Shown here: in pieces, positions 50,807 through 58,738 of the stretch
Layout of the letters: every line of letters starts with the position of its first letter
How positions within the stretch are numbered: the stretch's first letter is position 1
From: Sphingobacteriales bacterium
GTDB taxonomy: Bacteria > Bacteroidota > Bacteroidia > Chitinophagales > JADIYW01
Assembly: GCA_016719635.1 (NCBI GenBank)
Contig: JADJYT010000004.1
Coordinates: 1 to 64,000 of the forward strand
Direction: 5' to 3'
Length of the DNA stretch: 64,000 bases
Notes under the pieces: model-generated
Told to the model about the DNA's origin: nothing
Databases searched by the model: none
The model's input: only the letters and a program-made list of their open reading frames with translations
Translations under genes and position numbers: made by a program

Positions 50807-51298
50807 TCAGAGTAACGGCTTTCTCAAAATATAATCATTCAGCCAGAACGGGCCGTAGGCGATGTCCGTTTTTTCAAATAATTCAAAACTCATTTTTTTG
50901 TAGAAATACATCGCAGGGTTTTTTCGGTTGACATTCAGTTCAAGATGCGTGCAGTTATTCCTGATGCCGATTTTAACAACTTCCTCGATGAGTTTTTTCC
51001 CGATGCCGGTTTTCTGTTTATCCGGCAATACATACAATTTTGGAATGTATAGGATTTTATCTTCACGGATTTCATAAGCAATGAATCCGAGTATCTTTTC
51101 ATTTTCCAGACACATAAGAAATGTTATGCCGTTCTGCATTTGTTCCTTCAGAGCTTCCTCACTGTACATTCGTTCGTACATGTACTCAATCTGTTCCTGC
51201 GAAATAATCGGTGCATAGGTTTGTTTCCATGTCGCATCCGCCACGTCAATGATTTTAGGAATATCAGGAATAAATGCAATTCTGATTTTCAGGCTCAT
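50807..51298 (-). CDS. GNAT family N-acetyltransferase
   Basis: Acetyl-CoA-dependent transferase of 163 residues. The acetyl-CoA-binding motif is IPKLYVLPDKQKTGIGKKLI (R/Q-x-x-G-x-G/A as QKTGIG), preceded by FIAYEIREDKILYI; and the end NPAMYFYKKMSFELF is the usual fourth motif. The substrate is unknown. A TATTTTTG box 4 nt before the ATG may give a leaderless mRNA. Confidence 0.88.
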   Translation of the reverse strand: MSLKIRIAFIPDIPKIIDVADATWKQTYAPIISQEQIEYMYERMYSEEALKEQMQNGITFLMCLENEKILGFIAYEIREDKILYIPKLYVLPDKQKTGIGKKLIEEVVKIGIRNNCTHLELNVNRKNPAMYFYKKMSFELFEKTDIAYGPFWLNDYILRKPLL

Positions 51299-51302
51299 GC
51301 GG

Positions 51303-51310
51303 CAAAAATA
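51303..51310 (-). promoter_or_regulatory. -7 promoter box of the GNAT gene, 4 nt before the ATG
   Basis: TATTTTTG on the minus strand, exact TAnnTTTG, followed by CCGC and the ATG. It lies back to back with the thi operon promoter. Confidence 0.45.
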
Positions 51311-51335
51311 CGATTAAAAATCGTTTCGCATTTAG

Positions 51336-51367
51336 TTTGACTTTTGCTGCCTAAATCTTTAACTTTA
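51336..51367 (+). promoter_or_regulatory. promoter of the thi operon (-33 and -7)
   Basis: TTTG at 51336-51339 and TAACTTTA at 51360-51367, spaced 20 bp. Transcription would start close to the 5' edge of the riboswitch. Confidence 0.6.
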
Positions 51368-51452
51368 CTCCAACTCTGGGGGTGTTCCGTAATCCGGAAC
51401 TGAGAAATACCCTTTGAACCTGATACAGTTCATGCTGTCGTAGGGAAGGAGT
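51367..51452 (+). promoter_or_regulatory. TPP riboswitch (THI element)
   Basis: The conserved core is present in order: closing stem ACTCC (51367-51371) with GGAGT (51448-51452), GGGGGTG, CTGAGA (51400-51405), ACCCTT, ACCTGAT (51418-51424), and TAGGGAAGGA (51441-51450). It binds thiamine pyrophosphate and represses the thiamine genes. It lies 78 bp upstream of thiS. The frames across this region are not genes. Confidence 0.95.
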
Positions 51453-51529
51453 GCATTTCTCACTATTTTCCCCCTGGTAAAATTTATGATAGATTTAATG
51501 GATGCTGATTCATCCGGAATATAATTTTT

Positions 51530-51733
51530 ATGGAAATAACAGTCAATAACCAACCCTATCAATTCGAAGCATCCACTACGGTAATGGATGTGCTGGAAAA
51601 GTTAGGGTTAGAGGGCAAAACCGGGATAGCTGTTGCCGTCAACGAACAAATCATTTCACACGGCGAATGGCAAAACACCATTTTAAACAATGAAGATAAA
51701 ATCATCCTCATCGGTGCCGTTGCCGGTGGATAA
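51530..51733 (+). CDS. thiS: sulfur carrier protein ThiS
   Basis: Ubiquitin-like sulfur carrier of 67 residues used to build the thiazole ring. The C-terminal Gly-Gly (AVAGG) is the site of thiocarboxylate formation. MEITVNNQPYQF and VAVNEQIISHGEW are typical. First gene after the TPP riboswitch. The partners thiG, thiH and thiF are not in this window. Confidence 0.92.
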   Translation: MEITVNNQPYQFEASTTVMDVLEKLGLEGKTGIAVAVNEQIISHGEWQNTILNNEDKIILIGAVAGG

Positions 51734-51774
51734 AATTCTAATTACTATTTACAAATATCTAATTACGATAAATA

Positions 51775-53634
51775 ATGAAACAAGATAAAATACCAACACA
51801 GCAAGTGATCTCTACGACGCCTTTTCCGAATTCCAAAAAGGTATACGTGAAAGGAACGCTGAACGATATAGAAGTGGCCATGCGCGAAATTTCCCTGTCG
51901 GATACCAAACTGAACGGAAAAACATTGCATAAAAATCCACCGGTAACCGTATATGACACATCCGGCCCGTACACCGATGCCAGCATAGAAATAGATGTAA
52001 AAAAAGGTCTGCCGCGTTTGCGCGAGAAATGGATACTGGAACGAGGGGACATCGAACGCCTGTTTGAGTTTTCATCTGAATACGGCACTCAACGAATGGC
52101 GGATGAGAGTCTGGATGCCTTGCGCTTTGAACACATCAAGATGCCGCTCCGCGCTAAGGAAGGCAGAAATGTGACGCAACTGCATTATGCGAGAATGGGC
52201 ATCATCACCCCGGAGATGGAATACATCGCCATCCGCGAAAATCAACGCATTGAAGAATATAATGCGTCGCTGAACGGACAGGCGGGTATGTTGTGTCAGC
52301 AGCATGCTGGAGAGAGCTTCGGAGCGAATACACCGAAATCATTCATCACACCAGAATTTGTAAGAAAGGAAGTGGCGGAAGGCCGTGCCATCATTCCGTG
52401 CAACATCAACCATCCCGAAACGGAACCGATGATTATCGGCAGAAATTTCCTCGTGAAAATAAATGCGAACATCGGCAACTCTGCCGTGACGTCGAGCATA
52501 GAGGAGGAAGTGGAGAAAGCCGTTTGGGCGAGCCGTTGGGGTGCAGATACGATTATGGATTTATCGACCGGAAAAAACATACACGAAACCCGCGAATGGA
52601 TTATCCGCAATTCGCCCGTGCCGATTGGAACGGTGCCGATTTATCAGGCACTGGAAAAAGTGAACGGCAAAGCGGAAGATCTGACCTGGGAAATTTTCAG
52701 GGATACGCTGATAGAGCAGGCAGAGCAAGGCGTGGATTATTTCACCATACATGCCGGCGTGTTGCTGCGCTATGTTCCGCTCACGGCAAAGCGTGTCACC
52801 GGCATCGTGTCGCGCGGCGGCAGCATCATGGCGAAATGGTGTCTGGCGCATCACCGGGAAAGTTTTTTATATACGCACTTTGAAGAGATTTGCGAAATCA
52901 TGAAACGCTACGATGTGGCCTTTTCATTGGGCGATGGCCTGCGGCCGGGTTCCATTGCGGATGCCAATGATGCGGCGCAGTTTGCTGAACTGGAGACGCT
53001 GGGTGAGCTGACAAAAATTGCATGGAAACACGATGTGCAGGTGATGATAGAAGGACCGGGACACGTGCCGATGCACCTGATTAAAGAAAACATGGACAAG
53101 CAACTGAAGGAATGCCACGAAGCGCCGTTCTATACGCTGGGTCCGCTGACAACGGATATTGCACCCGGCTACGACCATATCACGTCTGCAATCGGTGCGG
53201 CGATGATAGGCTGGTACGGTTGTGCGATGCTTTGTTATGTAACACCGAAAGAACATTTGGGTTTGCCGAATAAAGAAGATGTGCGTGTGGGTGTGATCAC
53301 GTATAAACTGGCGGCGCATGCGGCAGATTTGGCGAAAGGACATCCCGGTGCGCAGTACAGGGATAATGCGCTGAGTAAAGCGCGTTTTGAGTTCCGCTGG
53401 CAGGATCAGTTTAACCTGAGTTTGGATCCGGAGAAAGCGCTGGAATTCCATGATGAAACCTTACCGGCCGATGGCGCGAAGATTGCGCATTTCTGTTCCA
53501 TGTGCGGACCGCATTTCTGCAGTATGAAAATCTCGCAGGAAGTGAGGGATTACGCCGCCAATGAAGAAGCGGAAAAAGGCATGCAGGATAAAGCAAAAGA
53601 GTTTTTAGAAAAAGGAAGTGAGATTTATCTGTAG
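51775..53634 (+). CDS. thiC: phosphomethylpyrimidine synthase
   Basis: Radical SAM enzyme that rearranges aminoimidazole ribotide to HMP phosphate. The 619-residue protein has the N-terminal ThiC domain (VTVYDTSGPYTD, EYIAIRENQR), MDLSTGKNIHETREWI, SRGGSIMAKW, EGPGHVPMHL and the C-terminal Fe-S motif CXXCXXXXC in CSMCGPHFCSMKIS. Complete. It starts 41 bp after thiS. Confidence 0.97.
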   Translation: MKQDKIPTQQVISTTPFPNSKKVYVKGTLNDIEVAMREISLSDTKLNGKTLHKNPPVTVYDTSGPYTDASIEIDVKKGLPRLREKWILERGDIERLFEFSSEYGTQRMADESLDALRFEHIKMPLRAKEGRNVTQLHYARMGIITPEMEYIAIRENQRIEEYNASLNGQAGMLCQQHAGESFGANTPKSFITPEFVRKEVAEGRAIIPCNINHPETEPMIIGRNFLVKINANIGNSAVTSSIEEEVEKAVWASRWGADTIMDLSTGKNIHETREWIIRNSPVPIGTVPIYQALEKVNGKAEDLTWEIFRDTLIEQAEQGVDYFTIHAGVLLRYVPLTAKRVTGIVSRGGSIMAKWCLAHHRESFLYTHFEEICEIMKRYDVAFSLGDGLRPGSIADANDAAQFAELETLGELTKIAWKHDVQVMIEGPGHVPMHLIKENMDKQLKECHEAPFYTLGPLTTDIAPGYDHITSAIGAAMIGWYGCAMLCYVTPKEHLGLPNKEDVRVGVITYKLAAHAADLAKGHPGAQYRDNALSKARFEFRWQDQFNLSLDPEKALEFHDETLPADGAKIAHFCSMCGPHFCSMKISQEVRDYAANEEAEKGMQDKAKEFLEKGSEIYL

Positions 53635-53640
53635 CAGGTT

Positions 53641-53796
53641 AAACACACCCCTTAATCCCCTCTCAAGAGGGGAGGTCTGGACAGTGCTGTTTTATAGGTA
53701 AGTGCAATTGTCAATCTGGAATGTAAATTCACTTTCCATAGAGATTTGCATACACGCTCTCTCCTCCTCGGAGAGGATTAAGGGGTGGGTGGTTTT
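53641..53796. repeat. interspersed repeat element, copy 3
   Basis: Left end CACACCCCTTAATCCCCTC with hairpin CCCCTCTCAAGAGGGG; right end CTCTCCTCCTCGGAGAGG then ATTAAGGGGTGGGTGG. The ends are inverted repeats like those of copies 1 and 2, but the middle is unrelated by eye. It lies between thiC and the SIR2-like gene. Confidence 0.7.
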
Positions 53797-53845
53797 GTTA
53801 AAAATGCATTTAAGTACAAAGTAAATAGTATCGTATATTTATAGT

Positions 53846-54973
53846 ATGGCTGAAAATAAAAGAGTTACTTATTTAATTGGAGCGGGAGCTAGTGCAAATG
53901 CATTACCTGTGGTAAATAATATGAACGACAGAATAGAGTTATTTATAAACAGAATCGGCTCAAAAGACAAAGATAATAGAGATAGGTATATTTTCAAAAG
54001 TAATACAGTTGAAAACCCACTCGCCTTATTTAAAGAGATAAAAGATCACTATACAATAGATACTTTAGCTAAGAAATATTTTCTTAAATATAGTTCAGAA
54101 GAGAATACTGCTTATCTGAAGAATTTTCTAGCATCATATTTTTATTTTGAACAAGTTGATAATCAAAAAGATAGCATATTAAGATTCCTGATGGCTGAGG
54201 CTATAAAGAATAAGCCAGATGATTCAGATAAGATTAAAGATTTGTATCTAATGGTTAATAAAAATTTAGATTATAGATATGATTCCTTCTATGCATATTA
54301 TTTGCAAAAATTGAGTGGAATTAATCATCTTGTATTGCCAAATGAGATAAACATAATATCATGGAATTATGACTCTCAATTTGAAATTGCCTATGGAAGA
54401 TATTGTTCGAATAATGAAACTTTAACTGATATCCAGAAAAAATTGCAAGTTTATCCCAATCAGCAAGGGGCTAATATTGATGAGAAGAATTCATGTATAA
54501 TTAAGTTGAATGGTAGTGCTACATTTAGATCTGACATCGGTTTAAACAAGGATGATACAGACCTGTTGAATACTAAGCCTATAACTTCCTTTTTATCGAA
54601 CTTGTCATTGATTGTGAATAATAAAGAGGAGATAAACAGAACTAATATAAAATTTGCATGGGAGAACGATACAGAGTCAATTAAAGCAAGAGAAATAGCA
54701 TCAAAGATACTTGCACGCTCGGACGTTGTTGTTGTAGTAGGATATTCATTTCCAAGCTTCAATAGAAATGTAGACAGACAAATATTCCAGATATTCAATG
54801 AAAATTATAATAAACAGTTATACAGCAATGCCAAAAGGAAAATTTATATCCAAGATACAGAAAATAATGCCCCTAAAATTAAAGATCGATTAAAAGCAGT
54901 AGGCAGTAATCTATTTGATGTAGCAGAAATCTATGATGATGTTGATCAATTTTTTATTCCGCCAGAATTATAA
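53846..54973 (+). CDS. SIR2-like NAD-binding protein, possible defence gene
   Basis: Soluble protein of 375 residues with the layout of SIR2-like domains: VTYLIGAGASANALP (residues 7-21, Rossmann glycine loop), ISWNYDSQFE (171-180, like TTNYD), a KLNGSA (220-225) where active members have KLHGS, and VVVVGYSFPSFNRNVD (295-310). Such domains in anti-phage systems break down NAD. The catalytic His is replaced by Asn here, so activity is uncertain. The gene is markedly AT-rich against its thi neighbours, sits between thiC and a TenI-like gene, follows a repeat element, and has a TATATTTA box 4 nt before its ATG. These point to an insertion. Function in thiamine metabolism is not indicated. Confidence 0.75.
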   Translation: MAENKRVTYLIGAGASANALPVVNNMNDRIELFINRIGSKDKDNRDRYIFKSNTVENPLALFKEIKDHYTIDTLAKKYFLKYSSEENTAYLKNFLASYFYFEQVDNQKDSILRFLMAEAIKNKPDDSDKIKDLYLMVNKNLDYRYDSFYAYYLQKLSGINHLVLPNEINIISWNYDSQFEIAYGRYCSNNETLTDIQKKLQVYPNQQGANIDEKNSCIIKLNGSATFRSDIGLNKDDTDLLNTKPITSFLSNLSLIVNNKEEINRTNIKFAWENDTESIKAREIASKILARSDVVVVVGYSFPSFNRNVDRQIFQIFNENYNKQLYSNAKRKIYIQDTENNAPKIKDRLKAVGSNLFDVAEIYDDVDQFFIPPEL

Positions 54974-54982
54974 TTTTAATAA

Positions 54983-55621
54983 ATGAAAACCATTATCTAC
55001 ACACCTGAGCAGGAAGTCGAAAACGAAATTGGCATCATCACGCAGTTGCTGGATGCCGGTGCGGATTATCTGTATATCCGTAAGCCGGAACTGGATGATT
55101 TTTCACTCGTGGATTATGTAGAAAAGATTCCGGAGCAGTACTGGAAAAAATGTATCTCTACTTCATTGATCATTGCCAAGGAATTTGACCTGGGCGGGTA
55201 TCATTTTACCAGAGATATCGTACAGCGAAATGCCTTGTACAATCATAAGGTATTGGATTGGCTGCATGAAAATGATAAGATAAGTTCCGTTTCAGCTCAT
55301 TCCACAGATGAACTGAAAGACTATGCCGGGAAGTTCAGACATGTGATGGTGTCGCCTTTATTTAAAAGCATTTCCAAGGAGAATCATCAGCATGATTGGG
55401 ATTACGAGAATTTACAATTGCATTTAAGAGATTGCCACGCTTCGCTAGCAATGACGGCATGCTTCGCTGTAGGCGGCATTGATTTATCGAAGATAGAGAG
55501 GGTAAAAAACCTTAATTTTGATGGTATCGGATTGTTAGGTACGATTTGGAAAGAACCCGACAATGCGATGAGTAATTTTAACAAGATTCTTCACTTTATT
55601 CAGAACGACTGCAAGGAATGA
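54983..55621 (+). CDS. thiamine phosphate synthase family protein (TenI-like)
   Basis: TIM-barrel protein of 212 residues of the ThiE/TenI family: YLYIRKPELDDFSLVDY (in place of QLRxK), GYHFTRD (in place of GVHLGQxD), SSVSAHSTDEL, HVMVSPLFKSIS and VGGIDLSKI. ThiE landmarks NDN and the full pyrophosphate loop are lacking, so it may be a tautomerase-like TenI. The segment LRDCHASLAMTACF is coded by sequence that resembles a palindromic repeat (see 55427), and its C-terminus (KILHFIQNDCKE) also looks repeat-derived. The stop overlaps thiD by 4 bp (ATGA). Confidence 0.8.
   Translation: MKTIIYTPEQEVENEIGIITQLLDAGADYLYIRKPELDDFSLVDYVEKIPEQYWKKCISTSLIIAKEFDLGGYHFTRDIVQRNALYNHKVLDWLHENDKISSVSAHSTDELKDYAGKFRHVMVSPLFKSISKENHQHDWDYENLQLHLRDCHASLAMTACFAVGGIDLSKIERVKNLNFDGIGLLGTIWKEPDNAMSNFNKILHFIQNDCKE
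55427..55457. repeat. palindromic repeat-like unit inside the TenI-like gene
   Basis: AGAGATTGCCACGCTTCGCT followed by AGCAATGACGG; ATTGC (55431-55435) pairs with GCAAT (55448-55452). Sequences of this kind (GATTGCCACG...CGCAATGAC) are usually intergenic; here it is in frame. A related unit, AGATTCTTCACTTTATTCAG, is at 55584-55603, at the 3' end of the gene. Confidence 0.55.
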
Positions 55622-56370
55622 CTAAACCAAGACCATCTGTATTGAGTATTGCAGGTTATGACCCGAGCGGAGGCGCCGGCGTATTGGCTGATGTGAAAAC
55701 GTTTGAGCAAATCGGAGCATATGGTTTTGCCGTCACCACCTGCATCACCTACCAGAACGACCATACGTTTGAGGGAGTTCATTGGTTGTCTGTCAAAAAA
55801 ATTAAGAAGCAAATCTATCCTATTTTACAGCGTTATAAGATCAAGTATGTCAAAATTGGCTTGATGGAGAACCTTATTGTGCTGAATGAAATCATTGAAT
55901 TGCTGGTGGCATACCATCCGGGCATAGTGATTATCTGGGATCCTATTTTGCGTGCCAGCGCCGGCTTTGATTTTCATAAAAAACTATCCCGAAAGAGATT
56001 GCAGTACATCTTTGAGAAGATAACACTGATTACTCCAAACTGGAAGGAAATCCAGGCATTATCCGGTGAAAAAGACGAAGTGAAAGGTGCGGAGAACATC
56101 GCTGCCTGTTGCGATGTCTATCTTAAAGGCGGACATAATATTGAAACACCTGCTACCGATATGCTCTGGATAGGAAAACGTCTGGATATCCTGCATCCCG
56201 CCGGGATTTCTGAATGGAGTAAACATGGTACAGGCTGCGCGCTGTCTGCTGCTGTCACGGCTTATCTGTCTTTGGGAAACGGAATGCACTCTTCCTGTGT
56301 GATGGCAAAGGACTATACCTACCAGTTTATCATGAGTAATCCCTCCAATTTAGGTTATCATTCATCATAA
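55618..56370 (+). CDS. thiD: hydroxymethylpyrimidine/phosphomethylpyrimidine kinase
   Basis: Phosphorylates HMP and HMP-P in thiamine synthesis. The 250-residue ribokinase-fold protein has SIAGYDPSGGAGVLADVKTF at the N-terminus, GLMENL, and DMLWIG followed by KHGTGCALSAAVTAYLSLG with the catalytic GTGC. The start overlaps the end of the TenI-like gene, showing translational coupling. Confidence 0.95.
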   Translation: MTKPRPSVLSIAGYDPSGGAGVLADVKTFEQIGAYGFAVTTCITYQNDHTFEGVHWLSVKKIKKQIYPILQRYKIKYVKIGLMENLIVLNEIIELLVAYHPGIVIIWDPILRASAGFDFHKKLSRKRLQYIFEKITLITPNWKEIQALSGEKDEVKGAENIAACCDVYLKGGHNIETPATDMLWIGKRLDILHPAGISEWSKHGTGCALSAAVTAYLSLGNGMHSSCVMAKDYTYQFIMSNPSNLGYHSS

Positions 56371-56453
56371 ACATCATTGCGGGTGAAACGAAGCAGTATG
56401 TTTAATGAATATAGAGTGGTTCAAGACGTTCACCAAGACGTAAAAAATTAAGA

Positions 56454-57074
56454 ATGCAGATTTCAAGATTTCATTATCTCACTCAGGACTTACCGGATAT
56501 CTCTCACCCGGAATTGACGGAAATTGCCTGTAAAAACGGCATACGATGGGTGCAGCTTCGTGTAAAAGACAAGCCAGTTGACGAATGGCTGCAAATAGCC
56601 CGTGAGGTTAAGCAGATTTGTGATTATTTTGGCACGACTTTAATTATAAACGATAATGGCGAAATTGCGAAAGCCATTGGTGCCCACGGTGCGCACTTAG
56701 GTAAAAGCGATATGTCTGTTCCGGAAGCCAGATTGATACTCGGTCATGATAAGGTTATAGGCGGTACTGCCAATTCGATGGAGGATGTGTTGCGGCTGGT
56801 TCAGCAGGGTGCAGACTATATCGGTTTGGGTCCGTATAAGTTTACCCATACCAAAAAGAATCTGTCACCCGTTTTAGGAATGGAAGGTTATGCCGCTGTT
56901 TTGAAATCGTTGCCTCATGATGTTACCATCCCCATCATTGCCATCGGCGGCATTCAGTTGGAAGATGTGACACCGCTGTTCCATACAGGAATATATGGTG
57001 TTGCCGTCTCTTCTGCCATCAACCTGTCGGATGACAAAGACAAAACAATTACAACCTTTCTGCATCTTCTTTAA
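56454..57074 (+). CDS. thiE: thiamine phosphate synthase
   Basis: Couples HMP-PP and thiazole phosphate to thiamine phosphate. The 206-residue TIM-barrel protein has RWVQLRVKDK, TTLIINDNGEIA, GAHLGKSDM, GGTANSMEDV and YIGLGPYKFTHTKKN, the canonical ThiE residues (K in QLRxK, NDN, HLGxxD). The last gene of the thi operon; its 3' end overlaps the convergent membrane gene by 26 bp. Confidence 0.93.
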   Translation: MQISRFHYLTQDLPDISHPELTEIACKNGIRWVQLRVKDKPVDEWLQIAREVKQICDYFGTTLIINDNGEIAKAIGAHGAHLGKSDMSVPEARLILGHDKVIGGTANSMEDVLRLVQQGADYIGLGPYKFTHTKKNLSPVLGMEGYAAVLKSLPHDVTIPIIAIGGIQLEDVTPLFHTGIYGVAVSSAINLSDDKDKTITTFLHLL

Positions 57075-58734
57075 CCAGCAGATAGGTTTCGCAGTCATTG
57101 AACTGTTCCTTCCTGAAATGATATTGCCCGTAATTTTTTATGAAATCTGTCCAGGTGGAATCCGATAAGATATGCGGATCCCGGAAGGTGGAAGGCGTGA
57201 GGATGACGATGTCTATTTGGGCAGAATCCATATAATGACGGAAAGGGATTCTTTTTTTCTTATCGAAGATGGTATTGATTTCATGGAAATTCAGCGGCAG
57301 CATACCTCTCACAAATGGCATGTTGGTAAACAAGGTGTGCGGCTTATCCGCATATTTTTTTTCAAGGTGTTTCACTAATTCTTTGTTGCACAGTAGGGGG
57401 GTATCGTTGTTTACTTTTAAAAACGAGTAGTTTTTGATATTGGGCGTGGAAAGAAATAACAAGAGGCCGAATGATGCAACTATAATTGGCCTGAATGAAA
57501 ACTGCTCCAAGACAGGCTGAAGCAGGCAGGTCAATACGAGCAGGAAAAATGGCATTTGCAGATAGACATAATGTTCTCTTGGAAATACCACCACACAGGA
57601 TAATATCGTCGGGGCAATGAACAACAACAGAATGAAGAGATAAAATTTAAGTTTGGCTGCCTGCTGTAAAAATCCGGAACGGCTCTTTTTCCTGAAAATC
57701 AGATACGATATGAATACGGTCAGCAACAGCAAGATGCCTGACTGGATTTTCCTGCCCTGAAAAAGATGTACCGGGAAGATATAGGTGTAGCTGTTCAGCA
57801 AGGTGCTGAGGAAATAATTTTTGATATTAAAGAGTGTGTTGCTCAGTACTATCAGAGGTTGTGTTTTGATGACACACCACATGGAGTTGCAGTCGCCGAA
57901 TTGTTGTTTGCATATTTCCTCCCAGTAGAGCCAGGAATCTATGTTGGCGTGCGTCCTTACTTTGTAGTTGAAGGCATAATGCTGATAAAATGCGGCAACG
58001 CCTCTGTTGTAACCGAAGAAATCATTGGACGGAAAACGGAAGATGTAATGGAGTGCTGCAAACAGAATGAAGAAGGAAAGAAAGCGGAGGTAATCCTTAG
58101 AGGAGAAGTTGTTTCTGTTGTAGAGGAAAGAGATAAACGCGGCTATGATGGTCAGCAGAAAAGAGATGTAGAACTCCGGACGAGCATAAGATGCGATTAA
58201 ACAAAATAAGGAAAACACCAGAAATTTATAGGTAAGTTGCCGGATGTAAGTAATGATAATCAGGAAAAATAAGAGCAGTGCGATACAAAAATGAGAGATT
58301 CTCGGCCACACGGCAATATTTAAATCGCTTATCAGGATGCTGAATGATACCATCAATGCCAGCATCGGAGCGACAGAGATACGGAGCAGGAAAATGTACA
58401 GGAGTACCCCAATCAAAACAGAGGTCAGCGCATAATTCAGATAATACAGTTGTATCGTGTCGGTAGTAATCCAGGATAAGCATTTATACCAGATGCAGTA
58501 CATGGGTCCCCAGTCCTTATTGAACTTGCCGAACATATCCAGCCCGAAGCGCATATAGGCGCTTTCATCCGCAAACTGAATATCCATCACACCCTGCAGT
58601 CCGTTGTATACTTTCCACCCGCACAGCAGCAACAATATAATACCAAATACGTAGGTCCGGATATTCTTATTGGATGTAACTTTGTCGTCGGGTTGAAAAA
58701 AATCAGCAAAAGATGTGGGTATAATTTTCAGCAT
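57049..58734 (-). CDS. GT-C-like polytopic membrane protein (paralogue 2)
   Basis: Membrane protein of 561 residues with about 11 hydrophobic segments. Family landmarks: FADESAYMRFGLDMFGK and KDWGPMYCIWYKCLSW in the first outside loop (40-80), YYLNYALTSVL, YQHYAFNYKVRTHANIDSW (about 260), QQFGDCNSMWCVIK (about 285), NIKNYFLSTLL, a late helix with PREHYVYLQMPFFLLVL and the C-terminal ETYLLVKEDAERL. The DExxY-like motif suggests a GT-C glycosyltransferase using a lipid-linked sugar. Last gene of the operon; ends within thiE. Confidence 0.65.
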   Translation of the reverse strand: MLKIIPTSFADFFQPDDKVTSNKNIRTYVFGIILLLLCGWKVYNGLQGVMDIQFADESAYMRFGLDMFGKFNKDWGPMYCIWYKCLSWITTDTIQLYYLNYALTSVLIGVLLYIFLLRISVAPMLALMVSFSILISDLNIAVWPRISHFCIALLLFFLIIITYIRQLTYKFLVFSLFCLIASYARPEFYISFLLTIIAAFISFLYNRNNFSSKDYLRFLSFFILFAALHYIFRFPSNDFFGYNRGVAAFYQHYAFNYKVRTHANIDSWLYWEEICKQQFGDCNSMWCVIKTQPLIVLSNTLFNIKNYFLSTLLNSYTYIFPVHLFQGRKIQSGILLLLTVFISYLIFRKKSRSGFLQQAAKLKFYLFILLLFIAPTILSCVVVFPREHYVYLQMPFFLLVLTCLLQPVLEQFSFRPIIVASFGLLLFLSTPNIKNYSFLKVNNDTPLLCNKELVKHLEKKYADKPHTLFTNMPFVRGMLPLNFHEINTIFDKKKRIPFRHYMDSAQIDIVILTPSTFRDPHILSDSTWTDFIKNYGQYHFRKEQFNDCETYLLVKEDAERL

Positions 58735-58738
58735 ACGG

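Noticed and set aside
51365..51562. Minus-strand frame over the thi leader
   Set aside because: It is the complement of the TPP riboswitch.
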